This document shows positions 1 to 8,870 of a stretch of DNA of 11,491 bases, piece by piece. The DNA is from Isohypsibius dastychi (taxonomy: Eukaryota; Tardigrada; Eutardigrada; Parachela; Isohypsibiidae). A program made the position numbers and the translations under genes. The DNA lies in the NCBI GenBank assembly GCA_034696485.1, contig JAQIWT010001289.1, forward strand, positions 1-11,491, in the 5' to 3' direction. Each line of letters opens with the position of its first letter. Positions within the stretch are counted from its first letter, which is position 1. The notes below the pieces were generated by a model that had not been told where the DNA came from, did not search any database, and saw only the letters and a list, made by a program, of their open reading frames with translations.

Positions 1-49
1 ATTATTAAAGGACAGATATGCTTATTCGGATTAAGTAGTAGCGACTTAC

Positions 50-356
50 CGGGGCTGATTATAACCATTGTCCAGTTCGCCCTTCCCACGTTGCTGTAGT
101 AGTATCGGCTGACCAAGTCGACATTCGCTTCAGCGTCATCACATTGCAGAATCCCCACAGCATTACCTCCAATTGCCACCTTGTTGAAACGGACAAGACT
201 TGATGAGTTCTCTGATATGCCATATTCGAGTGCCATGTCCGTATACGAAACCGATGTGTAGCGACCCTTGAACTCCGGCCCGAATACTATAATATCAATG
301 TCAAGAACCATGCAACACACACTGGTCAACAATGAGAAGAAAATGGCTGATCGCAT
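50..356 (-). CDS. First exon of a secreted/membrane receptor-like protein (partial)
   Basis: Reading leftwards from the ATG at 356, 102 codons plus one base stay open to a strong splice donor (CCCG followed by GTAAGT) whose first intron base is 49. The product starts with a hydrophobic leader (MRSAIFFSLLTSVCCMV), which looks like a signal peptide. An ectodomain-like stretch follows, with two N-glycosylation sequons (NSS, NWT). The phrases IIVFGPEFKGRYTSVSY near the start and DDAEANVDLVSRYYY followed by MVIISPG near the end resemble the first lobe of the type-1 periplasmic-binding fold (ANF-receptor ligand-binding region) of receptor guanylyl cyclases, where a GPGC-like turn follows a beta-strand. 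That family call is from memory of the pattern and is weak. The coding call is firmer: open frame, leader and donor agree. The rest of the gene lies outside the window. It is divergent from the peptide gene at 1566. Confidence 0.6.
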
Positions 357-1416
357 TTCGGAAAATCAGAAATTGGGTCGGCATACAGTGCGCTCAAGAA
401 TTGGCAAGAGCTCTATAGATAACTTGTAGATTGAACCAGGTCCTTTATAATCACGTACATTCTCACGCGGATTGATAATGAGATAAACGTTTAATCTCGG
501 AAGTGGAATCCGCAATCTCTCGGGATTTCGCGCTAACGGATTAGTACGAGGTGTGACGATCCACGATTAATTCTGGTTTGACTTCTAGAAAACACTTTCG
601 CTTGTCACTTATGTCATATAAGCTGATGAAAGGAGCAATCGGTTCGCGGTAAGGTTAAGAAAATTGCAGCGTTCGCGTGGTGCTCTGGATCTCTTCCATT
701 CAGAAATTCAGGTTCATTAGCACAACTATAATTGTCACGTTCAGAGATTGGAAAAATGTGTTACTACTCCCCGGTTGGACTTATAAACTACAACCGCTTG
801 GTCACATGGTCAAGCCTTTCTCATCAAAAAAGAAACAACGATTCGCACCTTACGGCGACGGTCGTTTGACGTCATCATGGTCCCGGTTAGTTCAGATGGA
901 AACCAGTGAACACGAGATCCTATGACCACTAATTGATTACTGTGGTAGCAAATCCGGGAAGAACCAAATTAAATGAGATGACTGGATGGTCCCGCTAATG
1001 TCATACAATCATGGTGCTTAATCACGGAAAAACAGTACCCTCAATCACCGTGCATGAATATTGTTTAGCCTGAGATTTAACACAAGCTGAGAGATGAGAT
1101 GTAGCACAAGCTGCTGAAGTACAGGTTAGCTGAAATTTTCGGAAGTACGAAACTTAGCCTCTACAGCTTTTCAGATCGGATCCAGCGATCCCTGTTTACA
1201 TAATTTACAGCCATATCACAGCTATCTACATGATAAACAGCAGGATCCGAAACAGAAGTCCTCGCACTTGAGACGCAGACTGTGATAAAAACAATGCGTG
1301 ATTTCCTGAATGGGGAAAAAAGCATCCCATCACCCGCGATCGCACCCCCAATCGCACCCGCAATGACCGCGTTCATCATATTTTTTCCAGCCAAATCACT
1401 GCTTCCATCAGCCTGG
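357..1416. other. Intergenic region between divergent genes
   Basis: I see no convincing gene here. It should contain the promoter of the receptor-like gene on its left side. Minor structure: a short direct repeat, CACAAGCTG, occurs twice around 1081-1114. A minus-strand open frame at 1161-1550 with a glycine-rich hydrophobic stretch overlaps the right end; it is discussed as a finding and not called as a gene. Confidence 0.5.
444..449 (-). promoter_or_regulatory. Possible TATA box for the left-edge receptor-like gene
   Basis: On the minus strand TATAAA lies about 90 nt upstream of the ATG at 356, leaving room for a 5' UTR of roughly 60 nt. Only motif and spacing support it. Confidence 0.35.
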
Positions 1417-1441
1417 TTTCTGCTCGGCCTCATTGTCTGCA

Positions 1442-1454
1442 CGTTCGCACTCAC
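1442..1454 (+). promoter_or_regulatory. Conserved upstream motif CGTTCGCACTCAC, copy A
   Basis: The same 13 bases occur upstream of the second paralogue at 3124-3136. In both genes the motif ends 34 bases before the TATA-like box. The surrounding 38 bp (1417-1454 versus 3099-3136) match at about 30 positions by hand count, while other flanking DNA has diverged more. Retention as a regulatory site is inferred. Confidence 0.45.
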
Positions 1455-1487
1455 GATGCCCACAGAATATCCGCCACGTTTGCGGCA

Positions 1488-1493
1488 TATAAA
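1488..1493 (+). promoter_or_regulatory. TATA box of six-cysteine peptide gene A
   Basis: TATAAA lies 78 nt before the ATG at 1566, within a conserved CGGCAT-ATA context that is also present at the second paralogue. Transcription would start near 1520, giving a short 5' UTR. Confidence 0.5.
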
Positions 1494-1565
1494 CCAAAGA
1501 TTATCACGAGCCTGACACCACCAAAATTGCTTGTGCTGCCCAAGAAACAACTATACCACCAAGAA

Positions 1566-2056
1566 ATGGTTCGCGAAATCGCCTTAATTGCAGGATTCTT
1601 CTTTGCTGTCATTTTTGTGACCTCCGCTTACCGTCTGGACAACATCAACCAACCAGATACGTCTGGTGAGTTCTGTTTTCTCACCCTGGGCTAATTTCTC
1701 AATTTTATTTATACAGCATCATTTAGAACAACAGTGTTTTTCAGAAAAAATCCCGTAATATCATTCCGGTTTGAAATAGCATTTCTTTATATTTCTCAGG
1801 TGACCAATTGGACAACCAGAGCGATGAAGATGCCGTCCGGGACTTCAGAATTCAGAACAACGCAAACGTCCGGAATCTGGAAGAACAAAGTCCTAACAAC
1901 CGAAAATTCGGTCTCCACATTAACTGCGGGAAGGACTGCCAGTTTTGCAAGGATGAGTGTGTGCGAAAGCTGACAGGGAAGGAGCAGAAATACTGCCTCG
2001 TTGCATGCAAAGTCGCTGGTTTCGTCGAAGGAGGTGCGGATCTCAACGACGGTTAA
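1566..2056 (+). CDS. Small secreted six-cysteine protein, paralogue A (118 aa, two exons)
   Basis: Exons are 1566-1665 and 1800-2056. The 134 bp intron has donor G/GTGAGTTC and acceptor TTTCTCAG, phase 1. The start is the first ATG after the TATA box, in the context AAGAAATGG. The protein opens with a signal peptide (MVREIALIAGFFFAVIFVTSA), probably cut before YRLDN. Residues about 25-47 are an acidic, Asn/Gln-rich linker. A block FRIQNNANVRN then leads to NNR at about residues 66-68, a possible Arg processing site. The C-terminal domain from about residue 76 has cysteines spaced C-x3-C-x2-C-x3-C-x11-C-x3-C, enough for three disulfides, and ends in a Gly-rich tail. It is about 65% identical (hand count) to the gene at 3244. 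I recognise no family. An effector, antimicrobial or signalling peptide precursor is possible but unproven. Confidence 0.82.
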
Positions 2057-2139
2057 CCTGATTACTGTAATTTTTCAAACAGCAAAGATGACCCCTAATA
2101 CATACTGTGACCTGCAAAATGAGATGGAAAGCTGCATTA

Positions 2140-2145
2140 AATAAA
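2140..2145 (+). terminator. Polyadenylation signal for peptide gene A
   Basis: AATAAA lies 84 nt after the stop codon of paralogue A. A second AATAAA at 2222-2227 could serve as an alternative distal site. Confidence 0.5.
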
Positions 2146-2229
2146 TTATTAAACATTCGCCACGCTAACCCACGATCGTTTCGGCTTGTGTTTCTGAATA
2201 AGTATACATGTACGCATCGATAATAAATG

Positions 2230-3098
2230 CACCCGATTTCTATACTCCCATTCATAGCCAAAGTAGACCCTTAGAATTGCCGACACAGTGCTGAAGTCCA
2301 GTACTTCTAGAACAGATCCTGCACTAGTGTGGATCAGGCCAAGACAAACAGGAGCGTTCCGAAACATCGATTAACCTAGTTCGATGTCTTCACCAGCAAT
2401 CATTATTCAACTAAAGCAACACAGTTGCGGTTGGCTTGAGTAGATCTAACACGCTCATATCGAACAATGGCGACATGAGGAGGATCAATCAGGAGGATCA
2501 TCTGCGTATCTTCATGCCCACATTTCTTCCTCTTGACGTGACTGGTCATGTACTGTGTAGTGCTTGGATATCTTGAGACTATTGAGGTTGGTTGGCTTGT
2601 TGCTGAATGAAAATTCGGTTACTCTGCGAGCGACCGAAGCCCGTGACTGTTGGTTGGTGTACCTTGAACCCAGCACAAGTGAAGTACCAAACCGGGCCAT
2701 CAGATGAACGTGCATCATTTCACCTTCCCTCTTTTCCACCCAATGAACTATATCCTGAATGTTAAAAGTGCTGAGATTCTTATTCTATTTTAGCAACGAT
2801 CTTAGAGAGTGATGACTCTTACTTCGATAATATTTCGCTTTCCTAAGTTGCTCGCGTGAGAGAAGGTGAAACACTGACTCGCGTCTCAGAAGTACTTTCT
2901 CGAATCACATTACAGAGACAATTTTATCTCGAAATTCGCAACTACAGCGTTGCCGTTCATGAGACAACCCCTCTAGTTGTACAAATATGAGTCGGTGAAA
3001 GAAAGAAATGCCGCCTTTGACCAACAGACACGCATAGCTCTGTGCTAGAAGAACGGCGACCTTATCTTTCGCAATCGAACCGACCCAGTTGCCCACAT
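2230..3098. other. Intergenic region between the two peptide paralogues
   Basis: I find no supported gene. Short open frames on both strands lack a leader, domain or splice logic. A small direct repeat, AGGAGGATCA, is present twice near 2476-2500. The region separates the duplicated units. Similarity between the units resumes at about 3099. Confidence 0.45.
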
Positions 3099-3123
3099 TT
3101 TTTGCTGAGCTTCATTCTCTTAG

Positions 3124-3136
3124 CGTTCGCACTCAC
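3124..3136 (+). promoter_or_regulatory. Conserved upstream motif CGTTCGCACTCAC, copy B
   Basis: Identical to 1442-1454 and at the same distance from the TATA-like box of its own gene. See the copy A entry for the comparison. Confidence 0.45.
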
Positions 3137-3169
3137 AGCAAGTTCGGCGTTCTCCCACATTCGGCATCA

Positions 3170-3175
3170 TATATC
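3170..3175 (+). promoter_or_regulatory. TATA-like box of six-cysteine peptide gene B
   Basis: TATATC within CGGCATCATATATC lies 74 nt before the ATG at 3244, matching the place of TATAAA in paralogue A (78 nt). The box is weaker than that of copy A, so basal expression may differ. Confidence 0.4.
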
Positions 3176-3243
3176 AGAGTAGAAAACAGAACCGACGAAC
3201 CCATGTTGTCTTGTTTTGCGTGAAGATTAATCATCGATTGAAA

Positions 3244-3721
3244 ATGGTTCGGCAAATCGGCCTTGTTGCTGTATGCTTCTTTGCTTTCATTGTCGTCACC
3301 TTCGCCTATCGTTTGGATAATGTCAACCAAGATATGTCTGGTGAGTTCCGTTTTTGCTCTCAATAACGGTTACGAGTTTATCTTCGTTATATGGAATCTT
3401 CTGGAAAATTTCCCAGTGATTCAGATAAAATTCGGCCACAATCAGTCAGGCATGTGCTTATATTTTTCAGATGACCAACGAAGCGATTCAAGGGAAGAAG
3501 ATCCAGTCAGATCATTCCGGATCCAGAACAATGCAAACGTGCGAAATATTGAAGAAGAATCGAGTAACAACCGAGCTCTTGGTATCCATCTTCACTGCGG
3601 AAAGGACTGCCAGTACTGCAAAGATGCGTGTGCCCGGACACTGACGGGAAAGGAGCTGAAATACTGCGTTGTCGCATGCAAAGTCGGTGGAGCCATCGGC
3701 GGAGGCGTAGATCCCAGTTAA
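3244..3721 (+). CDS. Small secreted six-cysteine protein, paralogue B (115 aa, two exons)
   Basis: Exons are 3244-3340 and 3471-3721. The 130 bp intron has donor G/GTGAGTTC and acceptor TATTTTTCAG, phase 1, at the same codon position as in paralogue A. The signal peptide is MVRQIGLVAVCFFAFIVVTFA, followed by YRLDN as in A. The linker carries acidic and basic residues (DSREED). The block FRIQNNANVRN is identical to A, and NNR precedes the cysteine domain. The six cysteines keep the spacing C-x3-C-x2-C-x3-C-x11-C-x3-C, within CGKDCQYCKDAC and KYCVVACK. The tail is Gly-rich (GGAIGGG). The N-terminal cysteine in its signal peptide is not in A and is expected to be removed. Keeping frame, cysteines and intron argues that both copies are functional. 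Function unknown. Confidence 0.82.
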
Positions 3722-3796
3722 ACTGGACCAGAACTTTATACATTTCCCAGTCATGATTTGCTAATTTATGTCTCAAAAAACAATGCCTAATTAGTC

Positions 3797-3802
3797 CATA
3801 AA
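3797..3802 (+). terminator. Possible variant polyadenylation signal for peptide gene B
   Basis: CATAAA, one base off the canonical hexamer, lies 75 nt after the stop of paralogue B. No perfect AATAAA is seen in the interval, so this is the best candidate. Confidence 0.25.
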
Positions 3803-4295
3803 AAAGCACCCTTTAAGTGCGAACCTGTGAAGTGATTCGGAATGAACGATGAAGTTTTGTGGTACGTTTGCATTAGAAAACGAACAACTGCGGCAACGAA
3901 TACGATAGTTTAGTACAGGCGAACTTGTGACCCTACCGGTATGAAATGAGAAGTCATTCAGGACGACAACCACCATCTGAATCCTGGATGAACAATTTAT
4001 CAGTTCATCTGGGCAACGTTAAATTTCCTAAACTTTCATTTCATTCTCCCCTTCAACAAATTTCTCGAACCATCAAAACCTTCAAAACAGAATCAAATCG
4101 TTCCAGAACAAAAAAGTTTACGATCATACTCAAAAAGCCACGCACTCAAGACGAAAACAAACTGGATTTTTCAGTTTCTGAACTCAGGACTACGAAACCG
4201 ACTGGACGCGAAACAAAAGACAAATCTGTCAACAATACCAGTCTCGAACTCAGGAACGATGATGATCTTACCAAATCCTCTCCATATCTCTGCAC
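3803..4295. other. Region between convergent genes: peptide gene B and MATH-BTB 3' flank
   Basis: This stretch should hold the 3' UTR of the minus-strand MATH-BTB gene, although I see no AATAAA on that strand here. A plus-strand open frame (3946-4305, 119 codons, basic and Ser/Thr/Lys-rich) overlaps the last codons of the MATH-BTB gene. It contains a loose repeat of a Glu-Leu-Arg phrase (CTGAACTCAGGA and CTCGAACTCAGGA). It has no leader, domain or paralogue in the window, so I leave it uncalled. Confidence 0.4.
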
Positions 4296-6356
4296 TCATT
4301 TTTGAGTCTTGGTCCTTTTCAGAGCTGGATTTTCGTTCTGACTGGCACCATTATCCCTTCCCGCCGCTCGATAATCAGCAGCTGCTTTCTTGACGTCCGC
4401 GTCAAGGCAAGGGACCGAAGAGATATCGTCAAATCCACCCAAAATATAAATTTCCGTGACATCTGGAGCGATGACGTCCAACGCTCTCTTTTTGAGAGCT
4501 GCATGACCCATTTTGGCCGACAGAATGAGAGCTTTTGCTGCATTCGCTCCGGTGACCTTTTCCAACAAACTGGGTATGACCGAATCCAATCGAGCTCGCA
4601 GACAGGCGATGTTGTTCTCCGCAACGAATTCAAATGTCTCTGCTGCTGTCTCGATCGACAAATCCAGGACAAGCGAATCCATGATTTCCGTTTGGAGTTT
4701 TTTCAGCCCGAACATATCGGCGGCCATCAGAACTTTCCTGCTCAGATCCACGCTGATAACTGTCTGCCGCTTCAAGAATTCCACAACTATCTCCAAAGTT
4801 TCTCCATCGCATGAGAGAGATAATCCATCTCTCGGGTTCCTGATAGTTTTCAAAATCGCGTCAAAGTACGGAATTCCATTGAGGAGCTGCTTTTTAAGGC
4901 AAAAGCGACCACCGTCCGAGGAAACCAGGATGCATTCATCCAAACGCGGCGCAGATGGATCAGGTTCACCAAGTGAGCGGGGGAAAACTGGGAATACAGA
5001 TGGTGTAGGTGAGACTGGCTTCACTCCACCGGAAATGACCGTGAAAACTATTTCGGCTCGAATTCGTAGGATATCGTCCTCCGTGAACTCAGGGTGCTTC
5101 GCCAAGTCATCATGGGAAATAAAACCTCTCAATCCCAAGTAGTCCCGTGGGCCAAGTGGTCGCAGGGTGGCATTGACTCCTTTGAAGTGAGTTGGCGGGA
5201 TGTCATCGAAGAAAAGCTTCTCTTCATTCCAGCTTAGGATGCTGTAAAGGAAATTAAATATTATAAATCTGTCTGGGGAAGATCGCACGAGAAAAGGGGC
5301 CGAAATCAATTATTCTACAATTATCATGTTCACTTTTCAGCTGCTCAAAAACATCCGAAAACAAAGTTACAAAAACTATAAGACACCTGTTCGAAATTTG
5401 GGTATAAAACCAAAAGGGCTCCCACCAATTTTCTGAAGACATATCATTACTCAGTATTCGGTTTGGAATTTGAAATAATGGTAGTTACTATAGATAACAA
5501 GAGATCCCCAACTTCCTCAGATTCAATTAAATAAAAAATGAAGTGCTCGCAAAGATTCGGGTGAAGATGGTGCCTGTAGAGTTTTCTTTTAGATTAAGGG
5601 CAATATGCCGAAATTATTCATCGAAATAGTTTAATGGCTGAGCAAAACTTAAAATTCAAGGTGGCCTTGAAGATCATGGTTATATCGATACATTGCTATC
5701 TACTGTCGATACATTGCTTAATTGAGAGAAACACGAAAAATGAACGACTCAGTCATCCAGATGGCGATTTTCACGACTATTTTCACGACTCGAATTTAGT
5801 TGAAGCTCGATACGAAATAAAGATCGAAAAGATTGCTTCGAAGATCTGGCGCCAGCAACACTGCAGGTTCATTACTTCTTCAAAAAACTGCTCACGCGCA
5901 AATACTGAACCAAAATGTTTCGTGAACAATTAACTGCAAATCAGTTGTCCGAACCGGAAGTGTGAAATACCACTAATCAAGTTCACAAATCGTTCTCACA
6001 GTTGTCAGTAAAACTCTATGCGGACATGACAATAAATTATTTTCACACAGAAATGCAAAAATTTTCACAAAAATTTTCACCCCTTTGCCTATTTTGTTTA
6101 GTTTTAAACCCAAAAAGACCTGATCTTTGCGTGAAAATGAAATACACTGAGCTTACCTAACTTCCGCTTTCTCCAGCTTCAGCTCGATTGGGCATGGCGC
6201 CACCAGCGCTAAAAACGTTCCAGCAAACAGCTTTGGCTTGCTTTTCCCGACCACTTGCTGTTCTCGTGGTTGGATGCAGAGAACCCAACGCGACTTCCTC
6301 ATATCCTCGCTATAAATTCGGAGTTCCTCTTTGAACGCCGAGGCATGAAAGTCCAT
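4296..6356 (-). CDS. MATH-BTB domain protein, SPOP/BATH type (381 aa, two exons)
   Basis: Exons on the minus strand are 6356-6157 and 5241-4296. The 915 bp intron (6156-5242) has donor TTAG/GTAAGC and acceptor TTTCCTTTACAG, phase 2, and restores EKAEV-S-ILSWNEE in mid-MATH domain. Residues about 1-136 are the MATH fold: RWVLCIQP, FLALVAPCP, LRGFISHDDLAKH, then DDILRIRAEIVF. Residues about 165-262 are BTB: DECILVSSDGGRF, IPYFDAILKT, AADMFGLKKLQTEIMDSL. An alpha-helical BACK-like segment follows to about 325. The tail ends in basic PALKRTKTQK, a possible nuclear signal. Family members bind substrates through MATH and Cullin-3 through BTB to direct ubiquitination; that role is inferred here. Length matches SPOP (about 374). 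The usual His-Lys of the BTB motif reads Lys-Lys. The true N-terminus is uncertain, because MATH-like sequence continues in frame upstream of this ATG. Confidence 0.88.
5242..6156 (-). other. Large intron of the MATH-BTB gene with local tandem repeats
   Basis: The MATH domain reads continuously across this intron, so no extra exon is needed. Contents: TCGATACATTGCT twice with period 21 (5685-5697, 5706-5718); TTTTCACGACT twice in tandem with period 12 (5768-5791); and several AAAATTTTCAC copies near 6055-6082. A plus-strand open frame of 99 codons at 5634-5933 includes the repeats and looks fortuitous. Confidence 0.7.
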
Positions 6357-6465
6357 TTTCTTTTCCTTCTTCGCAACCGAAAAGGCCTCAATAACAAGAT
6401 CAAGGGTTTGATAGTATCGTAGTGGAGACCCGTTTCCAGACGCTCACATTTTCTGATTGAAGAAC

Positions 6466-6536
6466 CTGAAAAAACATCGTTAGAAAATGCTCGTTTCTAA
6501 TTGTGGCAAGCACAGAAAACACTCTGTAGTTCTCAC
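6466..6536 (-). other. Probable 5' UTR intron of the MATH-BTB gene
   Basis: On the minus strand, TTGCAG/GTGAGA at 6536 and a branch-like CTAAC before TTTTTTCAG/GTTC at 6466 form a consistent 71 bp intron about 110 nt upstream of the called ATG. Both flanking stretches have stops in the MATH frame, so I take it as untranslated. This is inference from splice signals alone. Confidence 0.5.
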
Positions 6537-6653
6537 CTGCAACTAATGATCCACGAACGACTACAGGAACCCAACAATTTCAGAACTCTTTGGAGTAAAT
6601 GGATGGAAACTTCGAAATGTAAACAACACAGATTGAAGAAGAAAACCAAATTC

Positions 6654-6681
6654 GCGAATTGCAAATGGCGAATTACAAATG
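6654..6681. repeat. Two tandem copies of a 14 bp unit
   Basis: GCGAATTGCAAATG is followed directly by GCGAATTACAAATG, one mismatch. The pair lies just before the poly-C run at 6700. Confidence 0.7.
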
Positions 6682-6699
6682 CAAAGATGCAACCCGTCA

Positions 6700-6714
6700 C
6701 CCCCCCCCCCCCCC
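6700..6714. repeat. Poly-C run, 15 bases
   Basis: An uninterrupted run of 15 C on the plus strand, poly-G on the other. It lies about 340 bp upstream of the MATH-BTB ATG. Length in the assembly may be unreliable. Confidence 0.9.
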
Positions 6715-7049
6715 TTCGGTTCAGAGACATCCGCCCGTCGCCTTTAACCAGTACTGTATCTTCTCTACCCCTAAAGCCTACAAGCTCGATTTTTTCAACA
6801 GCTTCTCCTCTTCCCTACCTCAGATCCCGCCAAGGTACATACACCCTCGGTTTCGTCGTGACTCTTGAGCACCGGATAAGACTTTTTGTTTTCTGCTACT
6901 TTAGATCCTTGTTTTTGTACTCCCGTTTTAATGGCTACATATAGCTCTCGACGTCACGGATCACGTATTATTATTTTCGAAATACTACAACGATGATGTC
7001 ACGGTGATCAGCTTTTGCGGTAGCTGTTTAACATCCTTTGAAAGAATAC

Positions 7050-7080
7050 ATGGAATGTCATTCCATACTGTCCATACTGG
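7050..7080. repeat. Perfect 8 bp inverted repeat followed by a 9 bp tandem repeat
   Basis: ATGGAATG, one T, CATTCCAT form a perfect palindromic hairpin (7050-7066). It overlaps CCATACTGT-CCATACTGG, a 9 bp tandem pair (7063-7080). Role unknown. Confidence 0.6.
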
Positions 7081-8870
7081 GAAACAAGATAGCCGTCGCG
7101 GAAAAACCGAAAATGGTGAGCTCGATAACATTTAACTCAACTCCTTTTTTGACGCAAGATAGACTGGAAGCCTAATTAGGAATTATCGCCAGCGAATCAA
7201 CGTTGTGATCAAAATATCCATTGGACGGTTTTGATAAGTTTTGTTTTGAAAAGAATGAATAAAAATGCACGCAGCGAGCTCCACACGAAAAAAGCCATCA
7301 TATTTTTCGCCCAAAGCCCGCTTCAGCTCCTTTGAGAAATCATGATTCTCCCCGGGCCAAAACCATAACTAATGGGCAAGAAACATGATCCAGTCAGTCT
7401 ATCATGGACTTGCATGGTATGCCCTCAAAGTTGAAACTCCAGTAAACTTTCAGGAAAAACCAAAGTTCTACACATGGTTCACAAGAAATTGCTTGTGCTA
7501 GCCGCTTGTTTTTCTCACGTTAACCGGAGGCTTTCGGTCTTCTGAAGGTCAAAACTCGTACCTAGTAAAGTTGTCAGAATAATTTTATTTTGACGTTGGT
7601 GTTTTTTGTACATAATAAAATCGCTCAAAGTCACATAATAAATTACAAATCAAAGCTGGACAAACGGCTACACCTTGAGGAGCTACATCTCGATAAGGTG
7701 ATTTCACAGGTGTGGGCAACAGGTCAATATCGGAAACATTGCACCCAGAATAAGGCCCAGCCAAGGGCATTTCAGCTGTCGGCAGCTTGCAGTCACACAA
7801 CGCACAGAGTATACGTAACGTCAAACCTTTCAAATGTGTATGGGCAGGAGACCGAATTTTCAAAGTGCTGTTAAACTGATATCGAATATATTCACATCGG
7901 CAAACGACTGTCGCTGAGGTCCTCGTTACGGGCAGGAGGGAAGAAGGCCGGAGCAAACAAAGGTGAACTTAAAATGCGTATTTTGGAAATCCTGTGAGAA
8001 GCAACATTCCACATGAATTCATTCTCTATTTCTGATTTCGATTTGACCTTCCGAGTTTTAACACACTGGAGGTGATTAATCATCTGAACTTATTCTGTTT
8101 GAGATCACCTTTTCTCGTTCTGCGCGCAACGGAAAACGGTAAGTACGTGAATGATCAGGGGAACAATAGAAAATTCAAGCGAGAGATCTGAAATAGATAC
8201 CGCCCACCAAGCGCAGAACTATGATACTTGAATGACACTCAGCTGCTATCGCTTATAATTCCAGGAAGATACAGTTATCTTGGCCACTGCGTGAATTATC
8301 AATCAAGAAACAGGCAACCGATCAGCCACCGTGTCATCAGCCGAAACGACGTTATTCCTGATCACTTGGTGAGATCAGCTCGTATGTGGTTGGTCTGTTC
8401 GATATGTTCCTGGGCACCGCTGTCTGACAACTTGACTTCTTTCGTTTGTTCAGGACAGAATACAAGTCAGATTAGCAAGTGTTTGCGGTTTAGTAGTTTC
8501 ACACTTGGCACTGTTCTTTCTTGAACTTACCCGAGCGGTGATACATACTGTCGGCTTGCTAAAACACTGATTTTGCATCCAGCACTTATTAACGTAAATA
8601 CTCCACCGTATATGCCGCGTGATAATTAAATGTACTTATGTTGTCGAGAAAACGAAAATCACCGCAAAAATGAACAAATATTTCCCACCATAGCCAACAA
8701 ACAGCTGGTTTAGCACCAAGACACACTATCAAGATTCTGTTATTTCAAGAACAAAAACCATCGGGAGGTTCTTATCCAAAAAACATTCAAACATAAAACA
8801 CTACAAGGAAAACACGAAATCCCGGCAACTTTATTTCGTGGATATAAATCCGATGCACCCAAAACCCTCA

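Noticed and set aside
1734-1973. Plus-strand open frame overlapping paralogue A exon 2 in another frame
   Set aside because: Shadow of the real exon; no leader and no match to the paralogue.
3263-3721. A 152-codon uninterrupted plus-strand frame covering paralogue B exon 2
   Set aside because: It reads through the intron from an ATG in another frame of exon 1. The spliced model gives a signal peptide and matches paralogue A, so this frame is partly artefact.
3946-4305. Plus-strand 119-codon basic frame in the MATH-BTB 3' flank
   Set aside because: Low-complexity composition, overlaps the end of a real gene, no domain or leader; more likely 3' UTR of the opposite strand.
4302-5142. Two long plus-strand frames opposite the MATH-BTB exon (170 and 209 codons)
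   Set aside because: Antisense shadows of a well-supported coding exon with a recognisable domain.
7585-7956. Minus-strand 123-codon Cys-containing frame whose stop overlaps AATAAA
   Set aside because: The polyadenylation-like hexamer is suggestive, but there is no signal peptide, domain or convincing upstream exon. Left uncalled.
8228-8524. Plus-strand 98-codon frame
   Set aside because: Length is compatible with chance; no recognisable feature or splice partner.
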